In this document: piece after piece, positions 22,044 to 34,632 of the stretch
How positions within the stretch are numbered: position 1 is the stretch's first letter
Layout of the letters: every line of letters starts with the position of its first letter
Assembly: GCA_030068075.1 (NCBI GenBank)
Contig: CM057832.1
Coordinates: forward strand, 82,024,002 to 82,088,001
Direction of reading: 5' to 3'
DNA length: 64,000 nt
From: Paguma larvata
Taxonomy: Eukaryota > Chordata > Mammalia > Carnivora > Viverridae
The notes under the pieces: generated by a model
What the model was told of the DNA's origin: nothing
The model's input: only the letters and a program-made list of their open reading frames with translations
Database searches by the model: none
Translations under genes and position numbers: made by a program

Positions 22044-24200
22044 AGAGACCACATACAAATCCAAGGTTCTGGCTTCCTTACAACACAGCTTATATGCTTC
22101 CTTATTGAAAACTGTCTGGGCTTGAATGTTGGCTGTGCCCTTTGGATAAGCCTTGCTTTCTTTACTTGGTGGATGTTCTCATTAATAGTATGTCTTTGGT
22201 CCTTATAAATCTTCAAGTTTGTCATGCTTCCCACAGAGGAATATGGAGGATCCAGGGCTCATGCCTTATCTGTAGGCATGATGAGATCATATCTGACAGA
22301 AAGACTATGTACAGGGACAGAGCAGAGCATGAGGAGGTAGTACTATCTAAGCAGTAGGTAAAGTGTTCATGAGTGCCAATGATCTTTATTTACCACACAA
22401 TGGGGCTTTGTTTACTCTCCCATGCTGCTGTGTTCCTGTCACTTTCTCCCTGTACTTCACTCTGTTCTAGCTTTTTATAAAGGCTTTGACCCATTTTTTA
22501 TGGTAGTGTCTACCATAATTGCATTGTACATTTTGATAATTCAAAAATGGCCTCATTTATGCCATGTAATAATATTTTCTTCAAATTACCTCCCACAATA
22601 TTAATAATATCCACTTTTATTTTTTTAATTTGAATTTTTTCTGATGGATCTTTGCTCCTCCTTTTTATTCATAAATTTTTAGCATCATGTCGTTGTATAT
22701 GTTTCCCGTATATGATATATTTTTGGTTTGGGACAATTTATCTTTTGATAAAGAAAATATAGCCACTTTCTATTTATTATTTTTTTGTTTTAATAAGGTA
22801 ACTTAAGCAAATAATGTTTAATTTACATTTTAGATCTTATTTTACAACTTCAGATTTTGATGCTCTCATTTTTTTGTGTATGTTTTTATTGGTTTGTTTT
22901 GTTCCACTGTATGATTATGTTTTGTTATGTAGTTTAATATGTTACAGTGGTGATCAAGATACATAATATTCTGATTCTCAACATATTAGAGATTGGGTTC
23001 ACATTTATAAGGCATATAATTAAATGTGCATTTCTTTATCAAAGACAATACAAGATACTATTTCATCCATCCCTGCCCAAGGGGCAAGTTAGCATGTCAT
23101 CATGGCCCCAGCCCTTCCTGCCCCTCAACTCTCTCTCACTGTCATCAGCAGACAGACACCTTTTAATAATTGTGTCATTATTCTATCCATTATATAATGA
23201 ACTATATAGAGGTATGTTAAAACACTACCAGTTTTCCTTCAAAGGAAAAGGAAGGTTTGTTGTTGCTGTGTTTGATTGATTTTCTTGAGCCCTTTAAACC
23301 CTTTCAGGAAAATCACCCAGTTCCCTTGGTCCCTGTGAATGTGTGAGGAGAGGAGCCAATGAGAGAAGGAGAAACTCACATAATGAGGAAGAAGGCTGTT
23401 CATAGGCAGTGTTTAGGTGGGTGCCTAGTTTTCTGGTTTCTCTACCCATGGTGACCCAGCATTAAGTCCATTAGGGACCTGGGGTTGGAGTGAGGTGCTG
23501 CTTAATTACTAACCTTCATGTTGTTTTAAAGAGAATAATAGAAGAAGGAACTGCTAAGCATGAATGCCAAAAGAAGAGGGTATGAGAAAATCCTAGATAA
23601 TAGTTTTAAGGTTTCAAGACTCAGTGCTTTACAAATTTGCTTACCTGTCAATTTTAGGAGTGCTGATTGCCTAGGGGTCCTTCCCTTGTGACAACTTACA
23701 GGAGATGAGATGGCTGGGGGCTGAAGCTCTGGTAATTTGAAGGCTTGGCTGTCAACTTTGACTTTGTCTTTTGCCTGCTGTTCAATTTTAGGTGTGCCAC
23801 ATTATATGTCTGAGCCCTTGATTCCTGTATGTCTGTTAATAGGAATAGCAGTACTCCCTTTATGGCATTAAGCAAGGTAGCAACCGTAAAGCACTACGCC
23901 TGTGCCTAGTAGCTCTTAGGTCATAAGTTAAAATATATTTTTAGATTTGCTGCCTAAGAAATTCCCAAATTTATCAAATTAGCAACTTCAAAATTTGCTT
24001 TATATAGGACATCACAGGTCCATAGAAAAATGCGTGGACTGCTAGTCCACAAGGTAGTCATTGAGACAGGACACTGACACGTGGACTTCTTTTTAAGTGT
24101 ATCAACGAAGATGTTCAATAGTTGCACACTCAGCTCTTCTCTAATTTTCTGACTCAGAAATTCTCAGATCGGTTGCCTTCGTCACCCCATCCCTCTGACT
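22044..24200. other. Unique AT-rich sequence, no gene seen
   Basis: About 2.1 kb without a recognised element. The TTTT-rich part at 22600-22950 may be a very old antisense L1 remnant, but I cannot support that. The 110-codon + strand frame at 22947-23279 shows no domain or codon signature. Confidence 0.4.
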
Positions 24201-24469
24201 TGTGATGACCTCTTATGTAGTGTATAAATCATTGTTTATCTCCCTTTTCCACTCACAGAATCATCGTTTAATGGTGCTTCCCTTTCCTTCACCCTCATGC
24301 TCTCTGTCATACTGACCTGTGTGTCACTTCTAAGCATTGCCTTGACACCCATGGATCACCATTTATCCGGGTCTCCTCTGAAGCTCATTATTTAGCAGTG
24401 CTCCCTCTGCTAGGTCTCATCCAGGTGCATCCTGGGCTTCCCTATTTGTTCTTCCTGGATATTTCTGCC

Positions 24470-25280
24470 TATCCCCATGGTTTCAGTGACCACATATGTT
24501 GACTCCCAGTTCTCTATCTCCAGCCAAGGTTTTGATTCTATTCCAATTATTTACTGAACATCTCCACCTGTGGATCTTGCAGAACCCTCAAACTTAACAC
24601 GTCTCAAAGTGAAGGTCTGTCTCACTTTGTCCCCTCTGTCTTCTGCCTCTTATTCTTCTATGTTGTCTCTCTCTGGGAATGGTCCATGCTTTATCTGGGA
24701 CATTTGTCAGAAGCCCTAAAGGTCAAAGCTCACTTGTCCTACCTCCTCTCAAGGTTGCAGAACTGTTGAAGTCCTAGTTGCAGTTGCACCAAGTCCATCA
24801 CACTCTCTTCGCCCCCACCACTGCTGACCTGCCTCTGGCCTTTCTCATATGTGTCTGGATTGATGCCAGAACCCCTTTGCTTTCTGGTTCACTACCTTCT
24901 GTTATGTGTTCTCCTCATGCTAAGAGAATAATTGTTTGAAAATGTAATGTGACTTTTTCCATCTTTGAAATCCTATAATGTTTTCTCATAAGCTTTAGGG
25001 TAAACCCCAAATCCTAACTATGGCAAACAAAGCCCTTTATCACCTTCCCACTGCCTTCCTCTCCTGCCTCACCTCTCACTACCCTCTGATGACCTCCTAG
25101 AGTTCAAGTATAAATATATGCACTCCTCTAAAGACTCCATCTTATCTTGCTGCCTTCCCTTTGTTTAGAACACCTTTCCCTCCCTTTATCATCAGATCTC
25201 TTTATTATCTGTGATTTTCTCTTCTTTTTTAAGACCAAGCTGAACTTTCACCTCTTCCACTAGTTTCCCCATGAACCTCT
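24470..25280 (+). mobile_element. L2 LINE, ORF 3' part, sense
   Basis: The L2 phrase order is clear though diverged: TTGACTCCCAGTTCTCTATC, CTCAAACTTAACACGTCTC, GGGTAAACCCCAAATCCTAA, GGCAAACAAAGCCCTTTATC, TGCTGCCTTCCCTTTG and AAGACCAAGCTGAACTTTC. Similarity may extend left to about 24250. This is a mammal-wide, long-dead retroposon; no frame is open. Confidence 0.8.
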
Positions 25281-26085
25281 GTGTTGTTAGTCACAATTTA
25301 GTTCTTAGTAAGGGACTGTGAACAGAAGTGGCTTTGTGACTTAGAGGCACAAACTGTTAAAAGCAATGTGCTACTTCCATTCCTCTTTCTTTATGACAGA
25401 ACCTTAGTAGTCACATGTTATAAATGGCATAACTGCCAGAAAGCTTTTGTTTCTCTCTTACCTTTCTCACTCAGGGTCCCACAGAAAACAGGTGGTATCT
25501 TTGTAAGGGAATCCGTAAATAATTTTATAAAAGGAAGAATAGTTTAGAGAGGTGTGGGAAATGTTAAGGGAAACAACAATGCGAGGAGGGGGATGAGTGT
25601 TGAGGCACCTGAGAACTAGCAACAGGGCATAGGTGGAAATGGTGTCTCTAGAGCCAAGTTGAAAGCTACAGTTAAGGAAGAATGTCCCTAACAGAAGCTA
25701 TAGTTATAGGAATATACACTAACTAGCATAATATGCAACAAATATGGAAGGGGTGTGAGTTGTAAACACTCCAATGTCTCTTATCCTTTCCTGTGATTTT
25801 CAGCTGGTGCTTCCACATTGGCCACACTCGATTGAATCCCAGGGATAATGGAGCTCAAATGATGGAGCCTCTAGAGGTTAGCCTCTCAATGGATATAGGT
25901 CATTTGAGGGATAGAATGAAGAATGGGCAGCATATACCCCAAAGTCAGTATCCGATACTCAGCTGAGACTTGGTGGAGGTTGTGAAGGTTTCCCTACCAT
26001 GTGGATTTCTAGTGAAGAGTAGGAGGTAAGATTAAGACTTAGTCTATTTTAACAGTAGCCTCTAAACCATCCTTACAGCCCTAGT
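25281..26085. repeat. Unclassified repeat-like block splitting an L2
   Basis: Phrases such as CAGGGTCCCACAGAAAACAG and CAGCTGGTGCTTCCACATTG...CACTCGATTGAATCCC recall a common ancient mammalian dispersed repeat whose name I cannot assign. L2 sequence lies on both sides in the same orientation. Confidence 0.4.
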
Positions 26086-26350
26086 TAATAAATCATATTC
26101 TCCAAGTCACCTTCCCTGAACCCTCAAGATGGAGTAAATGCCCTTCTTTATGTTCACTTAGCTTCCATTTTCTACTTCTTTTACAGTACTTACCAAATCA
26201 TGATGAAATTCTATCTCTCTCTGTGTCTTTCTCCCTCACTAGACTCAAAGTTCTGTAGGAACTGCCTCTTATGCATCTTTGGCATGTGTCTTGTATCTAG
26301 GATTAGCATCTTTGGCATTAGCTCCTGGCATGTGTCTAGTTTCTAGGATT
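26086..26350 (+). mobile_element. L2 LINE 3' end, sense
   Basis: CACCTTCCCTGAACCCTCAA, TTTACAGTACTTACCAAATC and CTCACTAGACTCAAAGTTCT, then a terminal CTCCTGGCATGTGTCTAG. It is either the continuation of the L2 at 24470-25280 or a separate copy; about 30 bases of the consensus appear in both parts. A local duplication lies at 26273-26350. Confidence 0.75.
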
Positions 26351-26764
26351 CCTCACTTTGACTGATAGATTTTTGCGCAAAAACTCACATTTTACACCAA
26401 GTTCTAAGTCCTCAAATTGCAAACTATCTCTCGTATTGCACTGAGAGTGCACATGACACACAGATCACTAATAAACAAGGGTTCATAGCATATGATATAA
26501 AATTGATATGGTAGATGGAATAGAATTTCTGGTTCATTGAGGGAACAAGCACAACTATCCAATCCCTTTATGTGTTATATTAACAAGACATCTCAACCAG
26601 AACATTGAAGAGCAGCAGTGTGGGACAGGCATAGTGTCTGCCATATGGGTGCTTATCTCCTTTGACAAACCTTCCTGATACAGATAGGTACAGTAAGGCT
26701 GATGACAGAACTTTGACATTTTTTTCAGCTTTGCATAGTTGCACTGTGTTTTTATATTTGAAAA
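26351..26764. other. Unique sequence, no gene seen
   Basis: No repeat or gene recognised. The short opposing frames at 26580-26853 are not supported. Confidence 0.4.
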
Positions 26765-26965
26765 CAGTATGGTATAATGGAAAGCCCATGGGCATTAGGG
26801 TTGAATTAATTCGAGACAAAATTATAGGACACCACTTTATGAGTTTTGACTAGTTTCTTAATTGTTCTGAGCTTCAATTTCCTTACCTATAATGCCTATA
26901 AAAGGGGTTGTGTGGGGCTTAAAATTAGAAACTTTTATAAAGGTTAAGGTTCATCGTAGGCACCT
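26765..26965 (+). mobile_element. MIR SINE, sense, diverged
   Basis: TAATGGAAAGCCCATGGGC, AGTTTCTTAATTGTTCTGAG, CTTCAATTTCCTTACCTATA and GGGGTTGTGTGGGGCTTAAA follow MIR order over about 200 bases. Confidence 0.75.
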
Positions 26966-28475
26966 GCCATGAATTTGTTCCTTTTGCTTTACATTAATGG
27001 CATCATGCTCAGGGACTGGAGATAAGTGATGAGACTATTCCATCCTACACACTCTGTAGAAGTTTAGCTATAAAGTTGCCAATGTAGGTAGGTATGGATG
27101 GATATCAAAGGGAAAGACAGGCTTTTGGATATAATTAATGCAAATACCCAAATTGCGTAAGCTACAGTAACTGGATCAGGTCTAAATATGCTCTGTGGTC
27201 ACCTGTAAACACAAGCTGAGTCTTTGAATCTGGTATTGTGGCAGGTAGGAGCTCCTGTGTTCTTACCCAAACTTCCTTTGCTCTTTATTTCATTATAGCT
27301 TATCAGTGTCCTTCTTGAGCCTTCCCAAGGCTCATTTCCCACCTCTTCTCCTGTACAACCCAATATTCACCACAAGCACACAACACACAGCGAACAAAGC
27401 TGATGTGGAAGGGAAGTATAAAATCTTCCAAATAAAATGAGGAATGTGAAACCAGTCCGTCTCCATTTTCTGCTGTCAATTCTTGCTGAGTGTCAGAACG
27501 CAGTCCCATAGTAGACAATGCCATCTTGTGGTTCTTGTGAAAATCTTTCCTTGGAAAATCCAAGAAGGTCACTGCTTATTTTTCTCCACTAGTGCTCTTT
27601 CCTGTCATATTTTTACGGATGAAATCATCATCCCCTAAGATTTCACCTAACAAAAAAAAGAAGCCAGATTATTGATAAAGCAGCAGGTCACTCTACTGTG
27701 GGAAAATCCTGCTACCCTATCCGTAAAGAATTTTAATACAATTATGCATTTGACAGAAAGATAAAGGCAGGCTGGCTCATGGTTTGTTTTCCTTGGGAAG
27801 CAGTCATGCATTACTTTTAAAATAACATAGACTGGAATACTGATTCCTATGCCCTACTGTCATCCTGTATGTCAGCACTTTGGATAGTGAATCCTGTGCA
27901 GAAAAGTCTTATCCACACTTGTCCAAAAATGTTTCCTTTGGGTTACAGTCTGCACATAAAGGTTTCAGCAGCAGAAGCTTTTTGGGCCACGTTTTGGCAT
28001 TATTTGAGTGTTGCGGGTTTAGCTATATTTCCTTGGAACATAAAAGTTGGAGGTTTTTGTTCATTACCTTTGACACCTCTAGAAAATCAAAACCAGAACT
28101 CATTTTGGATGCTGAAGTGATTAATTCATAGTGATCTCAAAGTCGAAATAATGACTTGATGCACTGGAATGTTGCCACAGGAATGTTTTGTCTCTCTTGC
28201 ATTTGGAAGTGACCAGAAATAGCGTTTTAAAAAAATCTTGTATAAGCACACTGAGTACCTTTATGTATAATAAGCATACTAATATTTCTTACAATGTTTG
28301 TAACTCAGTTCTAATGGAATCTACTTAAACCGTGGTTTTAAATTATTAATATTTAAAATTTAATTTGTCATATGCTGTATTAAAATACTTTGACAACATC
28401 TGTGGGAATAAACTATGTTTTGGAAGACAATGAGATATATGAGACAATATGAGATATCTCATAACATATTTTCAT
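26966..28475. other. Unique sequence, no gene recognised
   Basis: About 1.5 kb without a recognised element. Two overlapping 83-codon + strand frames (27869-28131) start 11 bases apart in different frames and show no domain, so both are treated as chance. Confidence 0.4.
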
Positions 28476-28479
28476 TCAG

Positions 28480-28670
28480 TAAATAGATATTCTTTGAGAA
28501 CTTACTAGGTTCCAGAGACTCTGAGGGCTTAGTACCCAGGAAGGAAAAGATAGGTTTCTGCTCTCAAGTAGTTAATAGTGTATTAGGAGGAATGGACAAA
28601 TAAATAAGACATTATAAATGTGTGTAATTAGCTCTGTAATTGAGGGTTTTAGGGGTTATATGGGCAAATA
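28480..28670 (-). mobile_element. L2 LINE 3' end, antisense
   Basis: GAGAACTTACTAGGTTCCAG, CTGCTCTCAAGTAGTTAATA and GGACAAATAAATAAGACATT follow the reversed L2 terminal order (GAGCACCTACTATGTGCCAG, CTGCCCTCAAGGAGCT, GACAAGTAAAC). Confidence 0.65.
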
Positions 28671-28985
28671 TTGGAGCAATACAGCAATCCAATATTAAGA
28701 ACAAATAGGCTTCTAGACAGAAGTGGCAAAATAAAAGATGAGAAAAAGTTTAGGTGAAATAGTTGTGAATTAGTATTTCACCCAGACAGAAAAGTGTGTG
28801 CTTTTCTAAAAACTTGCACCATTTGGGGCAACACTTAAAGCAACCATTGCAAACTGGTGTAATAACCTGAATAGCATTCCCACCAGTTTCTCTTTATTAA
28901 TTTTTCTACTCTCAAACCCATCCTAGACACAGAAGCCTGTAACCTTTTAGAAAATTTAAACTAAAACACAACTCAGAAGGTGATA
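28671..28985. other. Unclassified sequence between L2 and L1
   Basis: No family recognised. The composition drifts to A-rich toward the L1 pile. Confidence 0.35.
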
Positions 28986-28989
28986 CAAA

Positions 28990-29250
28990 GAGTAGACTCA
29001 AAAATACTATTAAAAATTAAGTTAAAATTCTCAAAATTTTTCAAGTCATTCCACAGGAAGACAAGAAAATAGGAACACAGGAATATGAAACAGAGTAAAC
29101 AAACAAATAAAACTTAAAAAATGGTAGAGTTAAGCTCTAACATATGATTAATTGCCTTAAATGTAAATAGTCTAAATACATTAATTAAAAGGTAGAGATT
29201 GGCAAAGTAAATGAACTCTTCATTTACTTCGTATATTTAACATGAAAAAT
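28990..29250 (+). mobile_element. Old L1 ORF2 endonuclease-region fragment, sense
   Basis: TTGCCTTAAATGTAAATAG, CTAAATACATTAATTAAAAG and GTAGAGATTGGCAAAGT correspond to the ORF2 endonuclease region shared by mammalian L1s. It breaks abruptly at about 29250, and the next sequence comes from far downstream in ORF2. Confidence 0.75.
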
Positions 29251-29259
29251 ATGACATGA

Positions 29260-30280
29260 AATGAATGAATACAATGTGAATGTGAAAAAAATTGATACAT
29301 TTGAACTTAACAAAGCTAAAACCTTTTGTTCTATCAACACCCCAAATAAGGTGGTTAAAAGGCAAGGTACAAAATGGGAGAATATATTTACAAATTGTAT
29401 ATCTGAGAAAGATTTTGTATGTAGGATATTTAAAAATGCTTCAAAACTCCACAGTTAAAAAAATCCCCAAACAATCCAATTAGAAAATGCAAAATATATC
29501 AACAAATATTTCATTGAAGAGGATATATGGATGGCTAATAAACACATTAAAATGTGTTCAACATCATTAGTTGTTAGGAGACTGCAAAGTAAAACCACAA
29601 TGAGATATCACTACAATCTGCAAAAATAACTAAATTAAAAAAAATAGTAACACCACCAAATTCCTGAAAGGGTTTGGAGAAATTGGATTACTCATACATT
29701 TCTGGTAGGAATGTAAAATGGTGTAGTCATTTTACTAAAGAGTTTGTTAGTTTCTTTTAAATCTAAAAATGCATTACTGTATGGCTCGGCAGTTGATTTT
29801 GTCCCAGAAAAATGAACGCTTAGATTCACACAAACACTTGCATGTGAGTATCTACAGCAGCTTTCTTTGTAATAGTCAAAGATTAGAAGCAACTAAAATG
29901 TCCTTCAATGAGCAAATGGTTCAATAATCTGTGATACATCCACACTATGTAATACTGTTCAGCAGTAAAAAGAATGAACTAGTGAACATGAAACATTTGA
30001 ATGAATCTACAAAGAATTATACCGAGTGAAAAGCTAATCCTCAAAGATTCTTTGCTTTAGGATTTCATTTATAAAGCATTATTTAAATTACAAAATCATT
30101 GAATTCGAAAATAGATTATTGATTGCCATGGGAGGGAATGGGGAAGAGAACAAGAGGGAGGTGTTCGTGGTTATAAAAGGGGAACCACAAAGGACCCTGT
30201 GGTGATTGAACAGTCCTGTATCTTGACAGTGTTGGTCATATACGAGCCTATATATGCAATGATAGAACTCAAACCACAGG
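29260..30280 (+). mobile_element. Old L1, ORF2 3' end and 3' UTR, sense
   Basis: It runs from the segment AACAAAGCTAAAACCTTTTG through GGATGGCTAATAAACACATT, GGTAGGAATGTAAAATGGTG and AGCAACTAAAATGTCCTTCA into a 3' UTR with TGCCATGGGAGGGAATGGGG. Many stops; inactive. Confidence 0.82.
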
Positions 30281-30282
30281 CT

Positions 30283-33080
30283 GAGGGAAAATATTTTCAA
30301 AAGACATACCCATAAAAGGTTGTTTTCTCAAATATACAAAAAACTCTTGAAACTCAATAAGATTTTAAAATGAACAAAAATAGACCTATATCTATTAAAG
30401 AAATTGAATCAATAATCAATAACCTTACAAAACAGAAAGCACCAGGCCCCGATAGGTGCATTGGTGAATTCTACATTGATAAATTCACATGTTTAAGGAA
30501 GAAATTATACCAATTCTCTACAATCTCTTTCAAAGAATAGAAGCAGAAGGAATAATTCCCAGCTCATTCTATGATGCCAGCATTACTCTAATGTCAAAAC
30601 CAGACAAAGAAATTACATCTCTGTCATAAACATATAGATATAAGAATTGCAAATTGAATCTAACAGTGTATAAAAAGAATTATGCACAGAAACCAGATGG
30701 GCTTTGTCTCAGTTATGCAAGACTGATTCAACATTTGAAAACCACTTAATGTGATCTATCACTTCAACAGGCTAAAAGAAAAAAGAAAAGCATAATCCTA
30801 TCAGAAGTTGTAGAAAAACCATTTCACAAATCCAACATGCATTCATGGTAAAAACTCTCAGTAAACTAGGAATAAATAATGTCTTCAACTTAATAAAGAG
30901 TAACACAAAACTTCTGTATCCAGCATCATACTTTTAATGGTGAGAAACTTGAAGCATTCCCACTAAAATCAGTTAGAATACAAAAATATCATTTCTTACC
31001 ACTCCTTTTCAACATCGTACTGGAAATCCTTGCTGATATAATATGACAAGAAAAGGAAATAAAAAAGTTTCGCAGACTGAGAATGTAAAATAAAACCGTC
31101 TTTGTTCACAGATGACAAAATTGTGTAGAAAACATGAAATAACTGACCAAAAACCTGGATATAATAAATGCTATAGGGTACAAGATTAATATACAAAAGG
31201 CAATTGTTTTCCTATATACTAGCAATGAGTACATGGAATTAGAAATTAAAACACAGGACCATTTATGTTAGTGACCAAAAAAATGAAATACTTAGCTGTA
31301 ACTCTAATAAAAGATGTATAGGATCTGTATGAGGAAAACTACAAAACTCTGATGAAAGAAATCAAAGACAAACAATAAATGGAGAGAGAGTCTATATTCA
31401 TGCATAGGAAGACCAAGTATTATCAAGATGTCAGTTTTTTTAAACTTAATATATATATTAAATGCAATCTCAATCAAAATTCCAGCAAGTTATTTTGTGA
31501 ATATTAACAAACTGATTATAAAGTCTATATGGAGAAGCAAAAGATCCAGAATAGCTAACACAGTATTAAAGAACATATTTGGAGGAGAGACCCTGCCCAA
31601 CTTCACAACTAATTATAAAGCTGTAGTAATCAATACAGTGTGGTACTGATTAAAGAATGGACAAAAAATTAGTGGAATAGAATAAAGCCCAGGAATAGAC
31701 CCACATAAATATAGTGAACTAATCTTTAACGAAGGAATAAAGACAATACAGTAAAGATATTTATTTCAAGAAATGGTGCTGGAACAACTGGATATTCACA
31801 TGTAAAAGAAATAATGATTCTATACCCAGACCTTATACCCTTCATGAAATTCAACTCAACATGGATCATAGACCTAAATTAGAAATGCAAAACTACTCCT
31901 AGAAGATAATATTGGAGAAAATGACTTTTTCTATGGTGATGACTTTTTGAGAACAGAAGCCACAGATGGGGAGAAAATATTTGCAAAAGACATATCTGAT
32001 AAAGGACTGTTACCCAAAATGTACAAAGAATTCTTAAAACTCAATAATAAGAAAACACACAACCTGATTAAAAAATGGTCTGAACACCTTAACAAACACC
32101 TCAGCTAAGAAGATACACAGATAACAAATAAGCATATTAAAAGGCTGCTTCACATCATATGTCATTAGGGAAATGCAAAATTAAAATAGCAAGGAGATAC
32201 TACTAAACACCTATTAAAATGGTTCAGATCCAGAACACTGACAACACCAAATGCTCACATGGATATGGAACACCAGGAACTCTTCACTCATTTCTGGTGG
32301 TTAAATACAGCCACTTTGGAAGACAGTTTGGCAGTTTTCTACAAAACTAAACTTACTTTTATGATCCAGAAATCACAGTCCTTGGCATTTACCCAAAGGC
32401 GTTGAAACTGTGTCCACACAAAAAATTGCATTCAGATTTTTATGGCAGTCTTATTTACTTTTATCCATTTTATTCAGTCGTCAAAACCTGGAAACAACCA
32501 AGATGTCTTTTATGGGTGAATGAATAAACTGTTTTACATAGAGTCAATGGAGTATCACTCAGCACTCAAAAAGAAATGAGTTATCAAGCCATGAAAAGAC
32601 ACGGATGAAACTTAAATGTGTATTACTAGTGAAAGAAGCCCATCTGAAAAGGATATTTGCTGTATGGTTTCAACTATATGACATTCTGGGAAAGGCAAAA
32701 AGAAGACAGTAAAAGGATCAGAGGTTGCCAGGGGTGGAATGGGGAAGGGATGATAGGGGAGCACGGAGAATGTTCAGGGCAGTAAAACTACTCCGTATGA
32801 TACCATAATGGTGGAAATGCATCATTATACACTTGTCAAGATGCATAGAATGTAAAATACCACAAAGAATAGACCTTAATATCAACTGTGGACTTTACGA
32901 TGCGTCAGTGTAGATTCATGGATCGTAACAAATATGCTACTCCAGTGCATGAGGTTTACAGTGGAAGAGGGGTGAGGTTGTGCCTCAGGGGACACATGGG
33001 AACTTCTGTAGATTCTGTTCTGTGTTTTTTTGGGGGAGGTACCTGAAATTGGTCTAAAAAATAAAATCTATTAAAAATGT
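30283..33080 (+). mobile_element. Old L1, ORF2 from reverse transcriptase to 3' end, sense
   Basis: A small out-of-place segment (30283-30366) matches the region that recurs in order at about 31965-32050. From 30380 the ORF2 order is regular: GCACCAGGCCCCGATAGG, TTCTCTACAATCTCTTTC, the active site at 31105-31116 reading F-T-D-D instead of F-A-D-D, and GGTGCTGGAACAACTGG. It ends in an L1M-type 3' UTR (CAGAGGTTGCCAGGGGTGG ... TGGTCTAAAAAATAAAATC). About 2.8 kb, with multiple stops. Confidence 0.87.
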
Positions 33081-33089
33081 CATATAACT

Positions 33090-33350
33090 AAATGCACACA
33101 TAACTACTATATCTGGAGATGGGCCTTTGGTAGGTAATTAGATCATGGGCGTGGAGCCCTTAGGAGAAGAGACATGCTTCCATTCTCTCTCTATCCCGTG
33201 AGGACATAACCAAGAAGGGGTTCCTCATAAGGAACCAAATCAGTCAGAACTCAATCCCCAGACTACTAGGCCTACAGAACTGCAAGAAATAAATTTATGT
33301 TTTGTGAGCCGCCCAGTCCATGGTATCGTTTTATAAGAGACTGGAATGAC
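33090..33350 (+). mobile_element. MaLR-type LTR (ERVL-MaLR) fragment, sense
   Basis: GGAGATGGGCCTTTGGTAGG, GGCGTGGAGCCCTTAGGAG, CGTGAGGACATAACCAAG, ACTGCAAGAAATAAATTTAT (polyadenylation signal AATAAA) and GAGCCGCCCAGTCCATGGTA follow the order of MST/MLT1 LTRs. The 5' end is missing; it joins the preceding L1 tail. Confidence 0.8.
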
Positions 33351-34030
33351 TGAGCAGAGAATGGAAGAAACCAGCCAGGGGCCTGTCCAGAGCAGAGCAC
33401 ATCACAGGAGTGTGCTGTTTAAGAGGTGAGGGTAGAAAACGCCTGCCTGGGTCTTTGAGCTTTGCTTTTGAACTATTCTTACATGATGGAGTCAGGCCAA
33501 AGTGTTGCTGTGGGGAGTAAAGACGTTTTGTCCAACAAGTTGGGCGTTTTCTCTTTCTTTTACATTTCCTCATGCTTTCATAGATCCCAGACACCACCTC
33601 TGGTGAAGAAGGAGCTATCCGCCTAACGGCAGACAAATAATACATGTGACGATGAACTAGAACAAAACATCCTACCTTCCTATGCCAAATACATGCTTTG
33701 TAATTGTTCTTGACCTTGGATCTTCATCTCAGGTGATCATAGGGCCTTATTTGCCCTGTTAATTCATTGATTTCACTCTCAGACCCAGAGTCTGAGTCTC
33801 AGTCAGGAACCTGTAGTTATTTTTCAGACTCACCTCTATACAACTTCACAAAAACCGAGAAACTGGCTTTGGTTCCCACCAAGCGAAACGTTTTCCTTCT
33901 TTTAAAACTATTAGTTCTCAGCGAAATTGCAATTTAAACTGCTGCATTGTTAAGGTCTTTAGCTACAGTTCTTCCTTCTGTTAATTTTGCCCTTATTTTA
34001 ATGGGTATCTTCTTAGAGATATTCTTGTGT
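33351..34030. other. Unique sequence, no gene recognised
   Basis: The minus-strand frame of 104 codons at 33331-33645 overlaps the LTR end and has no recognisable domain. No repeat is seen in the rest. Confidence 0.4.
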
Positions 34031-34034
34031 TTTT

Positions 34035-34632
34035 TTTTAATTCATTCATTTCACAATATATTTACTGAGCACCTACTAGGAATCAGGTACTGAGCTGGGC
34101 ACTAGGGTACAGTAGGAAATGAGAGAGACAGACATCTCTGCAGAACTAGATGTGTAAGAAGAGAAAGGGCAAGTAAACTTAGAGAAAACTTTTAATTATG
34201 ATTAGCATAAATGAGGTAATAAATGTAATGTGAAGAGAGTACCCATGTAGCCATTTTGCATAGAATGATCAGGGACACACTCTGAAATAGTGACATTTGA
34301 TCGATGGGCTTACCTGAGGCAGCTAGACAAGTGACTTGAAGAAGGGTGCAAGGCAGAAAGGTAAGTGTAATGTCTCAGAAGGGGAAGCTGCCTGACTTAT
34401 CCAAGGAGCATAAAGGAAGCCGTTGTGGCTGAAGCCTACTGAAGGAGAGAGAAAAAAAGAGAAACAAAGAGACAAGAAGAGAGGGGGAGAGAGAGAGAGA
34501 AGCTGACAGAGGACAGATCTTACAAAACCATGTAAAATATAAAAAGGAAGTCTATTTTTATTTGAAGGAGGATGGAAGTTAAATGCTTTTAAGCAGAGTG
34601 GAGACTTGATCTAGTTTACATTTTTTAAATTA
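34035..34632 (-). mobile_element. L2 LINE 3' part, antisense
   Basis: Reversed L2 order is readable: TACTGAGCACCTACTAGG, GCTGGGCACTAGGGTACAGT, TGGGCTTACCTGAGGCAGC, ACAAAACCATGTAAAATA and AGCAGAGTGGAGACTTGATC. A GA-rich simple tract has expanded inside at 34440-34502. Confidence 0.78.
34440..34502. repeat. GA-rich simple repeat
   Basis: A polypurine tract (GAGA, GAAA and GGGGGAGAGAGAG units) inside the antisense L2. It is interrupted and therefore moderately stable. Confidence 0.9.

Noticed and set aside
27869..28131. Two 83-codon frames starting 11 bases apart
   Set aside because: They are different frames of the same DNA, so at most one could be real, and neither shows a domain or signal sequence.
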